From Microbacterium aoyamense (lineage in GTDB: Bacteria > Actinomycetota > Actinomycetes > Actinomycetales > Microbacteriaceae), in assembly GCF_023155855.1 (NCBI RefSeq), contig NZ_JAKNUT010000008.1:1-64000 (forward strand): DNA of 64,000 nt. Reading direction: 5' to 3'. The notes under the pieces are model-generated. The model saw only the letters and a list, made by a program, of their open reading frames with translations. It did not search any database and had not been told where the DNA came from. The position numbers and the translations under genes are program-made. Of this stretch, positions 18,235 to 26,034 are shown piece after piece; position 1 is the stretch's first letter; each line of letters opens with the position of its first letter.

Positions 18235-18944
18235 GGTGTGACGCGTCCCGCGATGATCTCGGCCGCGACGGCCGCGAGCCGCGACTGCGTCGAGCGCGCA
18301 TAGGAGCGGATGCGGGTGAACGCGGCATCCATGTCCAGCCCCTGCTTCTGCGCCAGGTACCCCTTCGCCTGCTCGATGAGCACGCGGCTGTCGAGCGCCC
18401 GCTGGAGCTGGGCTTGAGCGATTCCGGATTCCTCGACCAGCCGCTGCTGCAGAATGCTGATCGTCGCGATGTCGGCGAGAGCGCGCGCCGCCGCGGCATC
18501 CGGTGCGTTCAGTTCGCCGGTCTGCTCGCGGAACAGGTTGAGCGAGCCGAGCGTCGCATCGCGCAGTCGTAACGGGATCGAGTGGACGGATGCGAAGCCC
18601 CACGATCGAGCATCCTGTGCGAACGCGGGCCAGCGCTCGTCAGCACTGTCGAGATCCGCGACCGAGATGACGCGACCCGTCGCGACCGCCTCGACGCACG
18701 GCCCTTCGCCGACTCTCAACTGCATCAGCTCGAGGAGCTCGGTGCGATGGCTCGTGGAGGCGATGACCTCGAGCGTCCCGGTCGGGCCGCGGAGGAGAAT
18801 CCCGGCCGCAGCCGCATCGAACAGGACGATGCATTCGTCGACGAGGTGCTGCAGCACGTCGACGACGTCGAAGTCATCCACGAGCGAGTCCGCGAGGGCG
18901 ACGAACGTCCTGACGAGACGCTGCTCGCGCGTCAGCGCCGCCAT
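18231..18944 (-). CDS. GAF-ANTAR regulator
   Basis: A 237-residue protein with an N-terminal GAF sensor domain (about residues 15-165) and a C-terminal ANTAR RNA-binding domain (about 175-235, with IEQAKGYLAQKQGLDMDAAF). ANTAR domains bind two-hexaloop RNA structures and prevent transcription termination. This pairing is typical of actinobacteria. The ATG is six bases after TACACT (18951-18956), so the mRNA is probably leaderless. Its stop overlaps the desaturase stop tail to tail. Confidence 0.9.
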   Translation of the reverse strand: MAALTREQRLVRTFVALADSLVDDFDVVDVLQHLVDECIVLFDAAAAGILLRGPTGTLEVIASTSHRTELLELMQLRVGEGPCVEAVATGRVISVADLDSADERWPAFAQDARSWGFASVHSIPLRLRDATLGSLNLFREQTGELNAPDAAAARALADIATISILQQRLVEESGIAQAQLQRALDSRVLIEQAKGYLAQKQGLDMDAAFTRIRSYARSTQSRLAAVAAEIIAGRVTP

Positions 18945-18965
18945 GACGTCAGTGTAGAACCGGCT

Positions 18966-19391
18966 TCACTGCAGGCAGAACTCGTTCCCCTCGGGATCGG
19001 CCATCTGGTAGTAGTGCTCGGGCCACGGGCCCCACGACTGGTCCACCAGGCGCACCACCGAAGCCCCGAGCGCGACGAGGCGATCCTTCTCTGCCTCGAG
19101 CTCCTCGTTCGTCGGGGCGCGGCCGGGCGTCGCGCCGATGTCGAGATGGATGCGGTTGCGACCGCTCTTCTCCTCTGACGCGTGGTGGAAGAACAGTCGC
19201 GGACCTTCGCCCGCGGGGTCTTCGGCGAGACCGCGCTTGTTCAGATCGTCCTCCGTCAGCCCCGACGCGAGCAGCTCGGCCTTCAGCTCGCCTTCGAACC
19301 TCTGCTCGGGGTAGCCGAAGACGCCGCACCAGAAGCGCGCGAGCGCGACGGGATCGTTCGCATAGAACGTGATGTTGCCGAGTCCGGCCAT
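18966..19391 (-). CDS. VOC-superfamily (glyoxalase/bleomycin-resistance-like) protein
   Basis: A 141-residue protein built from two beta-alpha-beta-beta-beta modules. Landmarks are ITFYANDPVALARFWCGVFG at the N-terminus, NRIHLDI in the middle with a possible metal-binding histidine, and DPEGNEFCLQ at the C-terminus with the conserved glutamate. The long hydrophilic insertion with KAELLASG and FFHHASE fits the subgroup often annotated as glyoxalase-like. Substrate unknown. It starts at the ATG at 19391, before which the frame has no plausible start with coding character; it lies 21 bases upstream of the GAF-ANTAR gene. Confidence 0.85.
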   Translation of the reverse strand: MAGLGNITFYANDPVALARFWCGVFGYPEQRFEGELKAELLASGLTEDDLNKRGLAEDPAGEGPRLFFHHASEEKSGRNRIHLDIGATPGRAPTNEELEAEKDRLVALGASVVRLVDQSWGPWPEHYYQMADPEGNEFCLQ

Positions 19392-19473
19392 GAGAAACCT
19401 CCTGCGCGTCAGTCTCGAGGATGCCTCGGACATCCCTTCCGCGCACGCCCGTTGACGTGCCCGGAGGGCTGCG

Positions 19474-20649
19474 CTACGCGGCGAGCTCGGCGGCCTTGCG
19501 CAGCCACGGAAGCGGATCCGACGCGTGGTAGACCCGCTCGACGGGCTCGATGTTGTCGAGGAACAGCTGGTAGATGAGCGCCTGGCGCAGCGCGCCGACG
19601 GGCTCGAGCAGCGCGAGGGCGCGCTCGGGGTCGCTGCCGGGTGCAGCCGTGCGCCAGGCCTCCATCCAGTGCGCCGTCGCGGCGGCGGAGGCCGTGGCAT
19701 CCATCCTCTGCACGAAGGCGGGCACGTCGTGCAGCGGATGCCCCCACCCGCTGTCTCCCCAGTCCAGCAGCGTGAGCGACCCCGCAGTCCCGCGCAGGTT
19801 GCCGGGGTGGAAGTCACCGTGCACGAGCGTCTCCGGTATGCCGCAGTCCTCGACCGCTCGCGCCGTCGAGCCGAGTCCGTCGATGATCCGCTGCACGGTG
19901 CGACGGTGCTCCTGCGAGAGCTCGGGAGTCGCGTCGAGCGCGCGCTGCGCTCCCGGACCGAGATCGGCGACCGACCACGACGGCAGGTCGGGCAGCGACG
20001 AGCGCTCGACGTCGGACTGCATCGCGACGAGCAGGTCGATCATGCGCAGCGCGTCGGGCAACGACGGCTCGTACAGGTCGACACCGGGGATGTCCGCGAG
20101 CAGCGTGACGCCGTCGGCACGCGCGATCACGCGCGGCACCGGGTGACCGGCGAGTGCCTCGAGCACCGCGCCCTCGTGGGCGAAGAACGGCGGCACGGCC
20201 TTGAGCCACGCGCTGCCCGCGTCGGTGGGGAGCCGCCAGAGGCTCGAGAGGTTCCACGACCGCACCTGCACAGGAGCACCCGTGACGCGGACACCGGATG
20301 CCGCGAGCGCCGTCGTCGCCCAGTCCAGCTGAGCGGCGGGACCGCCCGGCTTCGCCCACGGCATCCGCAGTGGCTCATCGGCGAACAGCGTCGCATCGAC
20401 CGGATCGAGCGCGAGCACCGGCTCCGCCGCGACCTCGGCGGCGTAGATCTGGTGGTGCAGGCCGCCGGACTTCACGGTCTCGGCGAGGCGCAGGATGACG
20501 ACCTCGAGCCCCCACGCCTCGCGCGCCGCGGAGACGAGGGCCGCGGCATCCGTCCACCACGTCCCGTCGGCGAAATCGAGCGCGGGCGTGAGGCCTAGCG
20601 GCGTGCCGTCGTGCAGACACAGGGCGAGACGGATGCGGCGGGCACTCAC
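19474..20649 (-). CDS. APH-family phosphotransferase with an extra N-terminal domain
   Basis: A 391-residue protein whose C-terminal two thirds form an aminoglycoside phosphotransferase/choline kinase-like fold: LVHGDFHPGNLR has the catalytic aspartate and LLDWGDSGWGHP the metal-binding one. The N-terminal 110 or so residues are not part of the standard APH core and I do not recognise them. Many such kinases act on small molecules rather than antibiotics, so resistance should not be inferred. The GTG start at 20649 follows TACAGT (20656-20661) by six bases. Confidence 0.8.
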   Translation of the reverse strand: MSARRIRLALCLHDGTPLGLTPALDFADGTWWTDAAALVSAAREAWGLEVVILRLAETVKSGGLHHQIYAAEVAAEPVLALDPVDATLFADEPLRMPWAKPGGPAAQLDWATTALAASGVRVTGAPVQVRSWNLSSLWRLPTDAGSAWLKAVPPFFAHEGAVLEALAGHPVPRVIARADGVTLLADIPGVDLYEPSLPDALRMIDLLVAMQSDVERSSLPDLPSWSVADLGPGAQRALDATPELSQEHRRTVQRIIDGLGSTARAVEDCGIPETLVHGDFHPGNLRGTAGSLTLLDWGDSGWGHPLHDVPAFVQRMDATASAAATAHWMEAWRTAAPGSDPERALALLEPVGALRQALIYQLFLDNIEPVERVYHASDPLPWLRKAAELAA

Positions 20650-20694
20650 GCCGTCACTGTATCTCCGACCCGGGCTCGCGGCGTCCGTGCGAGC

Positions 20695-21282
20695 TCACGC
20701 AGGGCCGAGCACGGCCGCGACGATGCGGGCGGCGTCGCCCGGCTCGCGAGGTGCGCGGCTGAGCGCGCGCAGCACGATCGCCCCGACGAGCGTCTCGCTG
20801 AGCTCTTCGAAGGGAGCGCCCGGCGTGAGGTTGGGCGCTGTGCCGATGGATGCCTCGAGCCGCCCGACGATCGACTCGGACCCGGCGAGGCTCTCGCGGA
20901 TGCGTCGGCCGATGTCGGCGTTCTCGGCCGCGGCGGCGATGATCGAGCGCAGGAGCGTCTCGCCCTGCGGTTCGGCGAGAAGGGTCAGGACGGCGTCGAC
21001 CCACGCGGTGAGGTCGGCGCGGATATCGCCGGTGTCGGGCGGCGCGAGGCGGTGGGGGAGCAGCATCCCCTCGACGAGGCATTCGGCCACGAGGGCGCTC
21101 TTCGACCCCCACCAGCGGTAGATCGTCTGCTTGCCGACAGCCGCTTCGGCGGCGATGCCCTCGATCGTCAGGTGGTCGTACCCCCGCGCGGCGAACTGGC
21201 GCGCTGTCGCCTCGAGGATCGCGAGCCGCACGCCTTCGCTGCGCACGGGGCCCGTGCGACGAGGGGGAGCGGCGGCGGTCAT
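20695..21282 (-). CDS. TetR-family repressor, probably of the adjacent MMPL exporter
   Basis: A 195-residue TetR regulator. The helix-turn-helix is at residues 15-60 (ILEATARQFAARGYDHLTIE, then AAEAAVGKQTIYRWWGSK), followed by an all-helical ligand domain of the C-terminal type found in many actinobacterial TetR proteins. It is divergent from the MMPL transporter gene, and a perfect dyad lies between them, which makes autorepression and control of the exporter likely. TAGGAT (21289-21294) is six bases before its ATG. Confidence 0.9.
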   Translation of the reverse strand: MTAAAPPRRTGPVRSEGVRLAILEATARQFAARGYDHLTIEGIAAEAAVGKQTIYRWWGSKSALVAECLVEGMLLPHRLAPPDTGDIRADLTAWVDAVLTLLAEPQGETLLRSIIAAAAENADIGRRIRESLAGSESIVGRLEASIGTAPNLTPGAPFEELSETLVGAIVLRALSRAPREPGDAARIVAAVLGPA

Positions 21283-21288
21283 CCGGTC

Positions 21289-21314
21289 ATCCTACGTCGT
21301 CTCGAGCGAGACGA
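21289..21314. promoter_or_regulatory. TetR promoter and candidate TetR operator
   Basis: TCGTCTCG (21297-21304) and CGAGACGA (21307-21314) form a perfect eight-base inverted repeat with two bases between. It directly abuts the -10 hexamer of the tetR gene (TAGGAT on the minus strand, 21289-21294) and lies 43 bases before the transporter start. A dyad of this size and position is the expected form of a TetR operator controlling both genes. Confidence 0.75.
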
Positions 21315-21356
21315 GACGTTGCGTATCATCTAGGAGGACGATCGAAAGGGCACGAC

Positions 21357-23828
21357 GTGGCCGAGCTGCTGTACCGACTGGGATCCTTCGCCGCGCGCCG
21401 CGCCTGGATCGTGATCTTCGGCTGGGTCGCGATCCTCGCGATCGCGGTCGGCGGATTCCTCATCGGGTTCAAAGGACTCACGTCGAGCTTCGACGTGCCG
21501 GGAACGGCGTCCGGCGACGTCATCTCCGAACTCGAGGACAAGCTGCCCGAGTACGGGGGAGCGGCAGGCACGGTCGTCTTCGCGACGGAGGACGGCTCCG
21601 CCCTCACCGCCGAGCAGCGGGCCGCGATCAGTGCGCTCGTCGCGTCGAGCGACGACCTGCCCGACGTGACCGACGTCATCGACCCCTTTTCGACCGAGCA
21701 GGAGCGCGCCGATCGTCAGCAGCAGATCGACGACGGCCGCACGCAGATCGAGGATGCCCGGGCGCAGCTCGACGCGGGCCAGGAGCAGCTGGATGCCGGA
21801 GTCGCCCAGCTCGACGCGGCACAGGCCCAGCTCGATCAGGCTCTGGCATCCGGGATCCCCGCCGACCAGCTCGCGCCGCAACAGGCGCAGATCGATGCGG
21901 GCAGGGCGCAGCTCGATGCCGAGCAGACGAAGATCGACGACGGGCGAGCGGAACTCGAGATGCAGAGCGCCCAGCTCGAGCAGGGCGCCGAACTGCTGAG
22001 TCTGGCCGACGGCATCCGGGTCGTCTCGGAGGACGGGTCCACGGCCCTCGTCAACGTCGCGTTCAGCGAGCCGCGCCTCGAGCTGCAGGAGGCCTCGAAG
22101 CAGGCCGTCGTCGAGCACTTCGAGTCAGAGCCGATCGACGGGGTCGAGGTGTCGTTCTCGACCGAGATCTCGCAGGGCGTTCCGCAGATCCTCGGCGTCG
22201 GAGAGGTCGTGGGTGTCGCGCTCGCAGGCGTCATCCTCATCGTGATGCTGGGCTCGCTGCTCGCGGCATCCTTCCCCCTCATCACCGCCATCCTCGGCGT
22301 CGCGGTCGCGGCGCTCTCGACCCTCGCCTTCTCGGGCGTCGTGCAGATGGCCTCGGTCACGCCCGTCCTGGGCGTCATGCTCGGCCTCGCGGTCGGTATC
22401 GACTACGCGCTCTTCATCATCTACCGCCATCGCAAACAGCTGCTGCAGGGCGTCGAGGTCACCGACTCGATCGCCCTCGCGAACGGCACGGCCGGCAACG
22501 CCGTCGTCTTCGCAGGATCCACGGTCATCATCGCGCTGTTCGCCCTCAACGTCACGGGCATCCCGTTCCTCGGTCTCATGGGGACGGTCGGCGGCATCGC
22601 CGTCGCGATCGCCGTGCTGATCGCGATCACCCTCACGCCGGCGCTGCTGGGGGCTGCGGGCACGCGGATCCTCTCGCGCCGAGCGCGGGCGAAATTGGCG
22701 ACGGATGCGGTGGCCCCGCCCGCCGTGAAGCCCATGCCCACGTGGCGTGCGGTCGTGACCTCGCTCGTCGCGGTGCTCGCGCTGCTCGTCATCGCGATCC
22801 CGTCGCTGTCGATGCGCCTCGGGCTGCCCGACGGTTCGTCGGAACCCGCGGACTCGTCGGCCTACCAGGCGTTCACGACGACGGCGAAGGCCTTCGGCGA
22901 AGGCGCGAACGGAACGCTGCTCGTGACGGCGGAGCTGTCGGGAGGCCAGAGCGACGACGAGATCCTCGCTGCGCAGCTCGAGATCGCGCGTCTGCTCGCG
23001 GGCGAGGACGATGTCGTGGCGGTCGCTCCGATCGCCGTGTCGGACGACGGCGAGCTCGCCGCCTTCCAGGTCGTGCCGGCGGAAGGTCCGACGAGCGAGT
23101 CCACCGACGCGCTCGTGCGCGACCTGCGCGGTCTCGAGTACGGCGGCGAACCGCTCGGCGTCGCGGGTCAGGCGGCGATCAACATCGACATCTCCGAAGC
23201 GCTCGCCGACGTGCTGCCGCTCTACCTGTCGGTCGTGATCGGCCTGTCGTTCCTCATCATGATCATGGTGTTCCGCTCGCTGCTCGTGCCGCTCATCGCG
23301 ACGGGCGGGTTCATCCTGTCGCTGTTCGCGACCTTCGGCGCGATCACGGCGGTGTTCCAGTGGGGGTGGGGTGCCGAGGTCTTCGGGATCCACAGCACCG
23401 GGCCTGTGCTGAGCTTCCTGCCCGTGATCCTCGTCGGCATCCTATTCGGGCTCGCGATGGACTACCAGCTCTTCCTCGCGACCGGCATGCGCGAGGCGTA
23501 CGTGCACGGCTCGCCCGCGCGACTCGCCGTCGCGCAGGGCTTCCGGGCGGGCCGAAGCGTCGTCATCGCGGCAGGGCTCATCATGGTCGCCGTGTTCTCG
23601 GGCTTCATCACGTCGGAATCCACCATCATCAAGTCACTCGGCTTCGGGCTCGCGCTCGGCATCCTGCTCGACGCGTTCCTCGTGCGGATGCTGCTCATGC
23701 CGGCGCTCATGCACCTGCTCGGTCGCTCGGCGTGGTGGCTGCCGAAATGGCTGGACCGGGTCATCCCGAACGTCGACGTCGAAGGCGCGAACCTGGAGCG
23801 CACGCACCCGCCGCACCACACCTCGTGA
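21357..23828 (+). CDS. MMPL-family (RND-type) membrane transporter with a coiled-coil insertion
   Basis: An 823-residue exporter with the RND/MMPL plan: one N-terminal membrane helix, a large extracytoplasmic domain, five more helices (about residues 280-430), and a repeat of this arrangement in the second half. The first extracytoplasmic domain carries a long, regular helical insertion (about residues 115-218) built from repeats of the LDAGxxQLDA type, probably a coiled coil projecting into the envelope. MMPL proteins move lipids, siderophores or hydrophobic drugs. The GTG start has an AAAGG ribosome binding site. Divergent TetR gene and dyad suggest induction by a substrate. Confidence 0.88.
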   Translation: MAELLYRLGSFAARRAWIVIFGWVAILAIAVGGFLIGFKGLTSSFDVPGTASGDVISELEDKLPEYGGAAGTVVFATEDGSALTAEQRAAISALVASSDDLPDVTDVIDPFSTEQERADRQQQIDDGRTQIEDARAQLDAGQEQLDAGVAQLDAAQAQLDQALASGIPADQLAPQQAQIDAGRAQLDAEQTKIDDGRAELEMQSAQLEQGAELLSLADGIRVVSEDGSTALVNVAFSEPRLELQEASKQAVVEHFESEPIDGVEVSFSTEISQGVPQILGVGEVVGVALAGVILIVMLGSLLAASFPLITAILGVAVAALSTLAFSGVVQMASVTPVLGVMLGLAVGIDYALFIIYRHRKQLLQGVEVTDSIALANGTAGNAVVFAGSTVIIALFALNVTGIPFLGLMGTVGGIAVAIAVLIAITLTPALLGAAGTRILSRRARAKLATDAVAPPAVKPMPTWRAVVTSLVAVLALLVIAIPSLSMRLGLPDGSSEPADSSAYQAFTTTAKAFGEGANGTLLVTAELSGGQSDDEILAAQLEIARLLAGEDDVVAVAPIAVSDDGELAAFQVVPAEGPTSESTDALVRDLRGLEYGGEPLGVAGQAAINIDISEALADVLPLYLSVVIGLSFLIMIMVFRSLLVPLIATGGFILSLFATFGAITAVFQWGWGAEVFGIHSTGPVLSFLPVILVGILFGLAMDYQLFLATGMREAYVHGSPARLAVAQGFRAGRSVVIAAGLIMVAVFSGFITSESTIIKSLGFGLALGILLDAFLVRMLLMPALMHLLGRSAWWLPKWLDRVIPNVDVEGANLERTHPPHHTS

Positions 23829-23857
23829 GTGTCGGTCGGCCGTGACAGGATGACGGC

Positions 23858-24694
23858 ATGCCGGAGTCTCCCGAGGTGCAGGCGCTCGCCGAGTTCCTGG
23901 ACGATCGTGCGCGCGGTCGCACGATCACGGGGGTCGACGTGCTCGAGTTCCGCGCGATCAAGACCCGCGCGGCGCCGCCGGAGTCGCTCGTCGGCGCCGA
24001 GATCACGGGCGCGGAGCGCTACGGCAAGCACCTCGACCTCGCGGTCGGCGGGCGTCACCTCGGCATCTCGCTCGGCCGGCACGGATGGGCGCGGTGGTCC
24101 CAGGGTCGTGAGGATCCACCCGAGGGCGCGCCCCCCGCACTCGCGACGCTGTCGCTCGACGACGGCGCGGAGCTGTCGTTGACGGATGCCGGCAACTGGA
24201 TCTCGCTCGGCCTCTTCGTCGTCGATCAGCCCCGTGACGTGCCGGCAGTCTCGAAACTCGGCCTCGATCCCGCCGATCCCGAGTTCACGCAGGCCGACCT
24301 CGACGCGGTGGTCATCGGACGCCGCAAGCAGCTCAAAGCGGTCCTGCAGGAGCAGGAATCGCTCGCCGGCATCGGCAACGCGTACTCCGACGAGATCCTG
24401 CATCTGGCGAAGCTGTCGCCCGTCGTGCATGCCGCGGCTCTCGACGAGCGTGAGCGAGGCCGCCTGTTCGACGCGACGACGTCGACGATCAGCGGTGCCA
24501 TCGCCGCACGCCGGGGCATTCCGATCGATCAGCTCAAGGCCGCGAAGGTCGCTGCGATGCGCGTGCACGGCCGGACGGGCGAGGTCTGCTCCGTCTGCGG
24601 CGACACCGTGCGCTCCTTCTCGTTCGGCAGCACGACGGCCGAGTACTGCCCCACGTGCCAGACCGACGGCGCGCTGCTGGGCGCCGACGCCTGA
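23858..24694 (+). CDS. Fpg/Nei-family DNA glycosylase/AP lyase
   Basis: A 278-residue base-excision repair enzyme. After removal of Met, the N-terminus is PESPEV, giving the proline nucleophile and Glu2 (most relatives read PELPEV). The helix-two-turn-helix region includes LAGIGNAYSDEIL with the conserved Asn. A zinc finger closes the protein: C244-x2-C247 and C264-x2-C267. It would remove oxidised bases from DNA and cut the strand. The mycobacterial-type Nei/Fpg2 group is most likely; Fpg versus Nei specificity cannot be told. Confidence 0.88.
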   Translation: MPESPEVQALAEFLDDRARGRTITGVDVLEFRAIKTRAAPPESLVGAEITGAERYGKHLDLAVGGRHLGISLGRHGWARWSQGREDPPEGAPPALATLSLDDGAELSLTDAGNWISLGLFVVDQPRDVPAVSKLGLDPADPEFTQADLDAVVIGRRKQLKAVLQEQESLAGIGNAYSDEILHLAKLSPVVHAAALDERERGRLFDATTSTISGAIAARRGIPIDQLKAAKVAAMRVHGRTGEVCSVCGDTVRSFSFGSTTAEYCPTCQTDGALLGADA

Positions 24695-24715
24695 TCGCGC
24701 GAGTAGCATGTCGGT

Positions 24716-24838
24716 ATGACGACTTCGCCCCTCACCACGCCCACGACCGTCCAGCCCGTCGGCGATGACAAGAACCTGCTGACCGTCGTGGAGAGCTCGT
24801 CGTCGTGCTGCGGCGGGGGCTCCTGCAGCACCGTCTGA
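24716..24838 (+). CDS. 40-residue Cys-rich mini-protein
   Basis: This short frame encodes MTTSPLTTPTTVQPVGDDKN, then LLTVVESSSS and a tail of CCGGGSCSTV. I do not recognise a family. Evidence that it is real: TAGCAT (24704-24709) sits exactly six bases before the ATG, matching the leaderless starts across this window; it fills an otherwise empty 160-base gap; and the reading frame has the GC bias of the neighbours. A Thr/Pro-rich front, an acidic middle and a Ser/Cys/Gly tail suggest either a small metal- or thiol-binding protein or a modified-peptide precursor. No modification enzyme is visible nearby. Confidence 0.6.
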   Translation: MTTSPLTTPTTVQPVGDDKNLLTVVESSSSCCGGGSCSTV

Positions 24839-24855
24839 CCCGTACGACGCCCGTC

Positions 24856-25362
24856 ATGACCGACGAGCAGCTCCTCAAGCCCTCTGTCACGAGGGTCCTG
24901 CAATCCGAAGAGGCCGTCTACGGCCTCATCCTCGTCTCGGGGATGATCGTCGTCAGCGGCAGTGCGACCGGCTCCTCGATCAACGCGTTCCTCACCGTCG
25001 TCGTGACGGTGATCGTGTTCTTCCTCGCGCACATCTTCGCGGGGTCGCTCGCGCGCCTGGCCGCGACCGAGGGCGCCGCCGGATTCTGGCCTTCCGTGCG
25101 GGCATCCGTCCGTCACTCCGTCGGAATGCTCGTCGCCACCGTCCCGGCGCTCGTGATCCTGCTGCTCGGCGCCACGAAGGCGGTCGACGACGACACCGCC
25201 ATCTGGACGGCGCTCATCTTCGACGCGGTGCTCCTGGGCCTGCTCGGCTGGTTCGCCGTCGCGCGCTGGACGACCAGGGTCTGGCCGCGCTTCGTCAGCG
25301 CGATCGTCACCTCGGCGTTCGGATTCATCCTGGTCGCGCTGAAGGCCTTCATCCACCACTGA
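24856..25362 (+). CDS. Small integral membrane protein, four helices
   Basis: A 168-residue hydrophobic protein with four predicted membrane helices (about residues 23-35, 42-60, 86-108 and 115-135, plus a last one near the C-terminus) and a cytoplasmic acidic N-terminus. No catalytic motif is visible and I do not recognise the family. It starts 18 bases after the Cys-rich mini-gene, so the two may share a transcript. Its stop is eight bases from the stop of the convergent AhpD-like gene. Confidence 0.75.
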   Translation: MTDEQLLKPSVTRVLQSEEAVYGLILVSGMIVVSGSATGSSINAFLTVVVTVIVFFLAHIFAGSLARLAATEGAAGFWPSVRASVRHSVGMLVATVPALVILLLGATKAVDDDTAIWTALIFDAVLLGLLGWFAVARWTTRVWPRFVSAIVTSAFGFILVALKAFIHH

Positions 25363-25369
25363 ACGCCGG

Positions 25370-25942
25370 TCAGCGGCGCGTGGATGTCAGCAGTGCATCG
25401 ACGAGCCCCGGTGTGAGACCCGGAACGTCGTCGACCGGCACCGCGAGCGCCTGCAGCGTGCGGCTGAAGAAGTTGCGCGCACCGGCTGCCAAGGCGATGT
25501 CGACGATCTCGCGGTCGGTGAAGCCGGCGTCGCGGAGCGACCGACTGTCGGCGTCCGTCATCGCCGACGCATCCGTCGACAGTCGCTCGGCGAAGCGCAC
25601 CACTGCGGCATCGGAAGCGCTCAGCCCTGAATGATCGCCGCGCGCGAGGGCGGCGAGCGTGTCTTCATCGAGCACCCCCTCGCGCAGAGCGCGGCGCCCG
25701 TGCGCGAGCAGGCAGTGGGCGGAGCCGAGAGCGCGGGCGGCGCCCAGCGTGGCGAGTTCGTAGGTGCGGAGGCCGAGCGACTGCGCCAGCGAGCTCGTGA
25801 TCGCGTCGAAGAGCTCGTGCACCTCGGGGTCGATCTCCATCGCCTGCGTGTGGCGATACACGAAGCCGTCACCGCGGAGGTCGTCGTGGTACTTCGCCGC
25901 GACGTGCGGGTCGCTCTCGGCCGTGGGCGGTGTGACGATCAT
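25370..25942 (-). CDS. Carboxymuconolactone decarboxylase/AhpD-like protein
   Basis: A 190-residue all-helical protein of the CMD/AhpD superfamily. The active-site segment reads E62, then S74-x2-C77-x3-H81 within ALGSAHCLLAHG. Compared with AhpD (E, C-x2-C, H) the resolving cysteine is replaced by serine, so a disulfide-based peroxidase cycle is unlikely with this motif alone. C-terminal SRTLQALAVPVDD matches the peroxidase-related subgroup. It has a GAGGAG ribosome binding site and, just upstream, a strong hairpin. It lies 92 bases downstream of an MFS exporter gene on the same strand. Confidence 0.8.
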   Translation of the reverse strand: MIVTPPTAESDPHVAAKYHDDLRGDGFVYRHTQAMEIDPEVHELFDAITSSLAQSLGLRTYELATLGAARALGSAHCLLAHGRRALREGVLDEDTLAALARGDHSGLSASDAAVVRFAERLSTDASAMTDADSRSLRDAGFTDREIVDIALAAGARNFFSRTLQALAVPVDDVPGLTPGLVDALLTSTRR

Positions 25943-25958
25943 CGGGTGCTCCTCGCTC

Positions 25959-26002
25959 GGGTGCGGGTCGGCCAGGGCTCAGCCTGGCACACGCCCGCAC
26001 CC
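25959..26002 (-). promoter_or_regulatory. Strong hairpin upstream of the AhpD-like gene
   Basis: GGGTGCGGG (25959-25967) pairs with CCCGCACCC (25994-26002), and GCCAGG (25971-25976) with CCTGGC (25983-25988), leaving a six-base loop. No T-run follows. The stem ends about ten bases from the GAGGAG ribosome binding site of the AhpD-like gene, so it could be a terminator for the upstream MFS gene, a leader structure affecting translation, or both. Confidence 0.6.
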
Positions 26003-26034
26003 GCCACGAGGGGGTGGACCGATGCGCTGATACG

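Noticed and set aside
19474-20649. Aminoglycoside resistance gene
   Set aside because: Only the general kinase fold is shared; the N-terminal extra domain and lack of resistance context argue against it.
21131-23845. Frame of about 900 codons overlapping the MMPL gene
   Set aside because: Arg/His-rich product without homology; same-strand shadow of the real MMPL frame.
25370-25942. Alkyl hydroperoxide reductase AhpD assignment
   Set aside because: The C-x2-C motif is S-x2-C here, so a classical AhpD mechanism is not supported.
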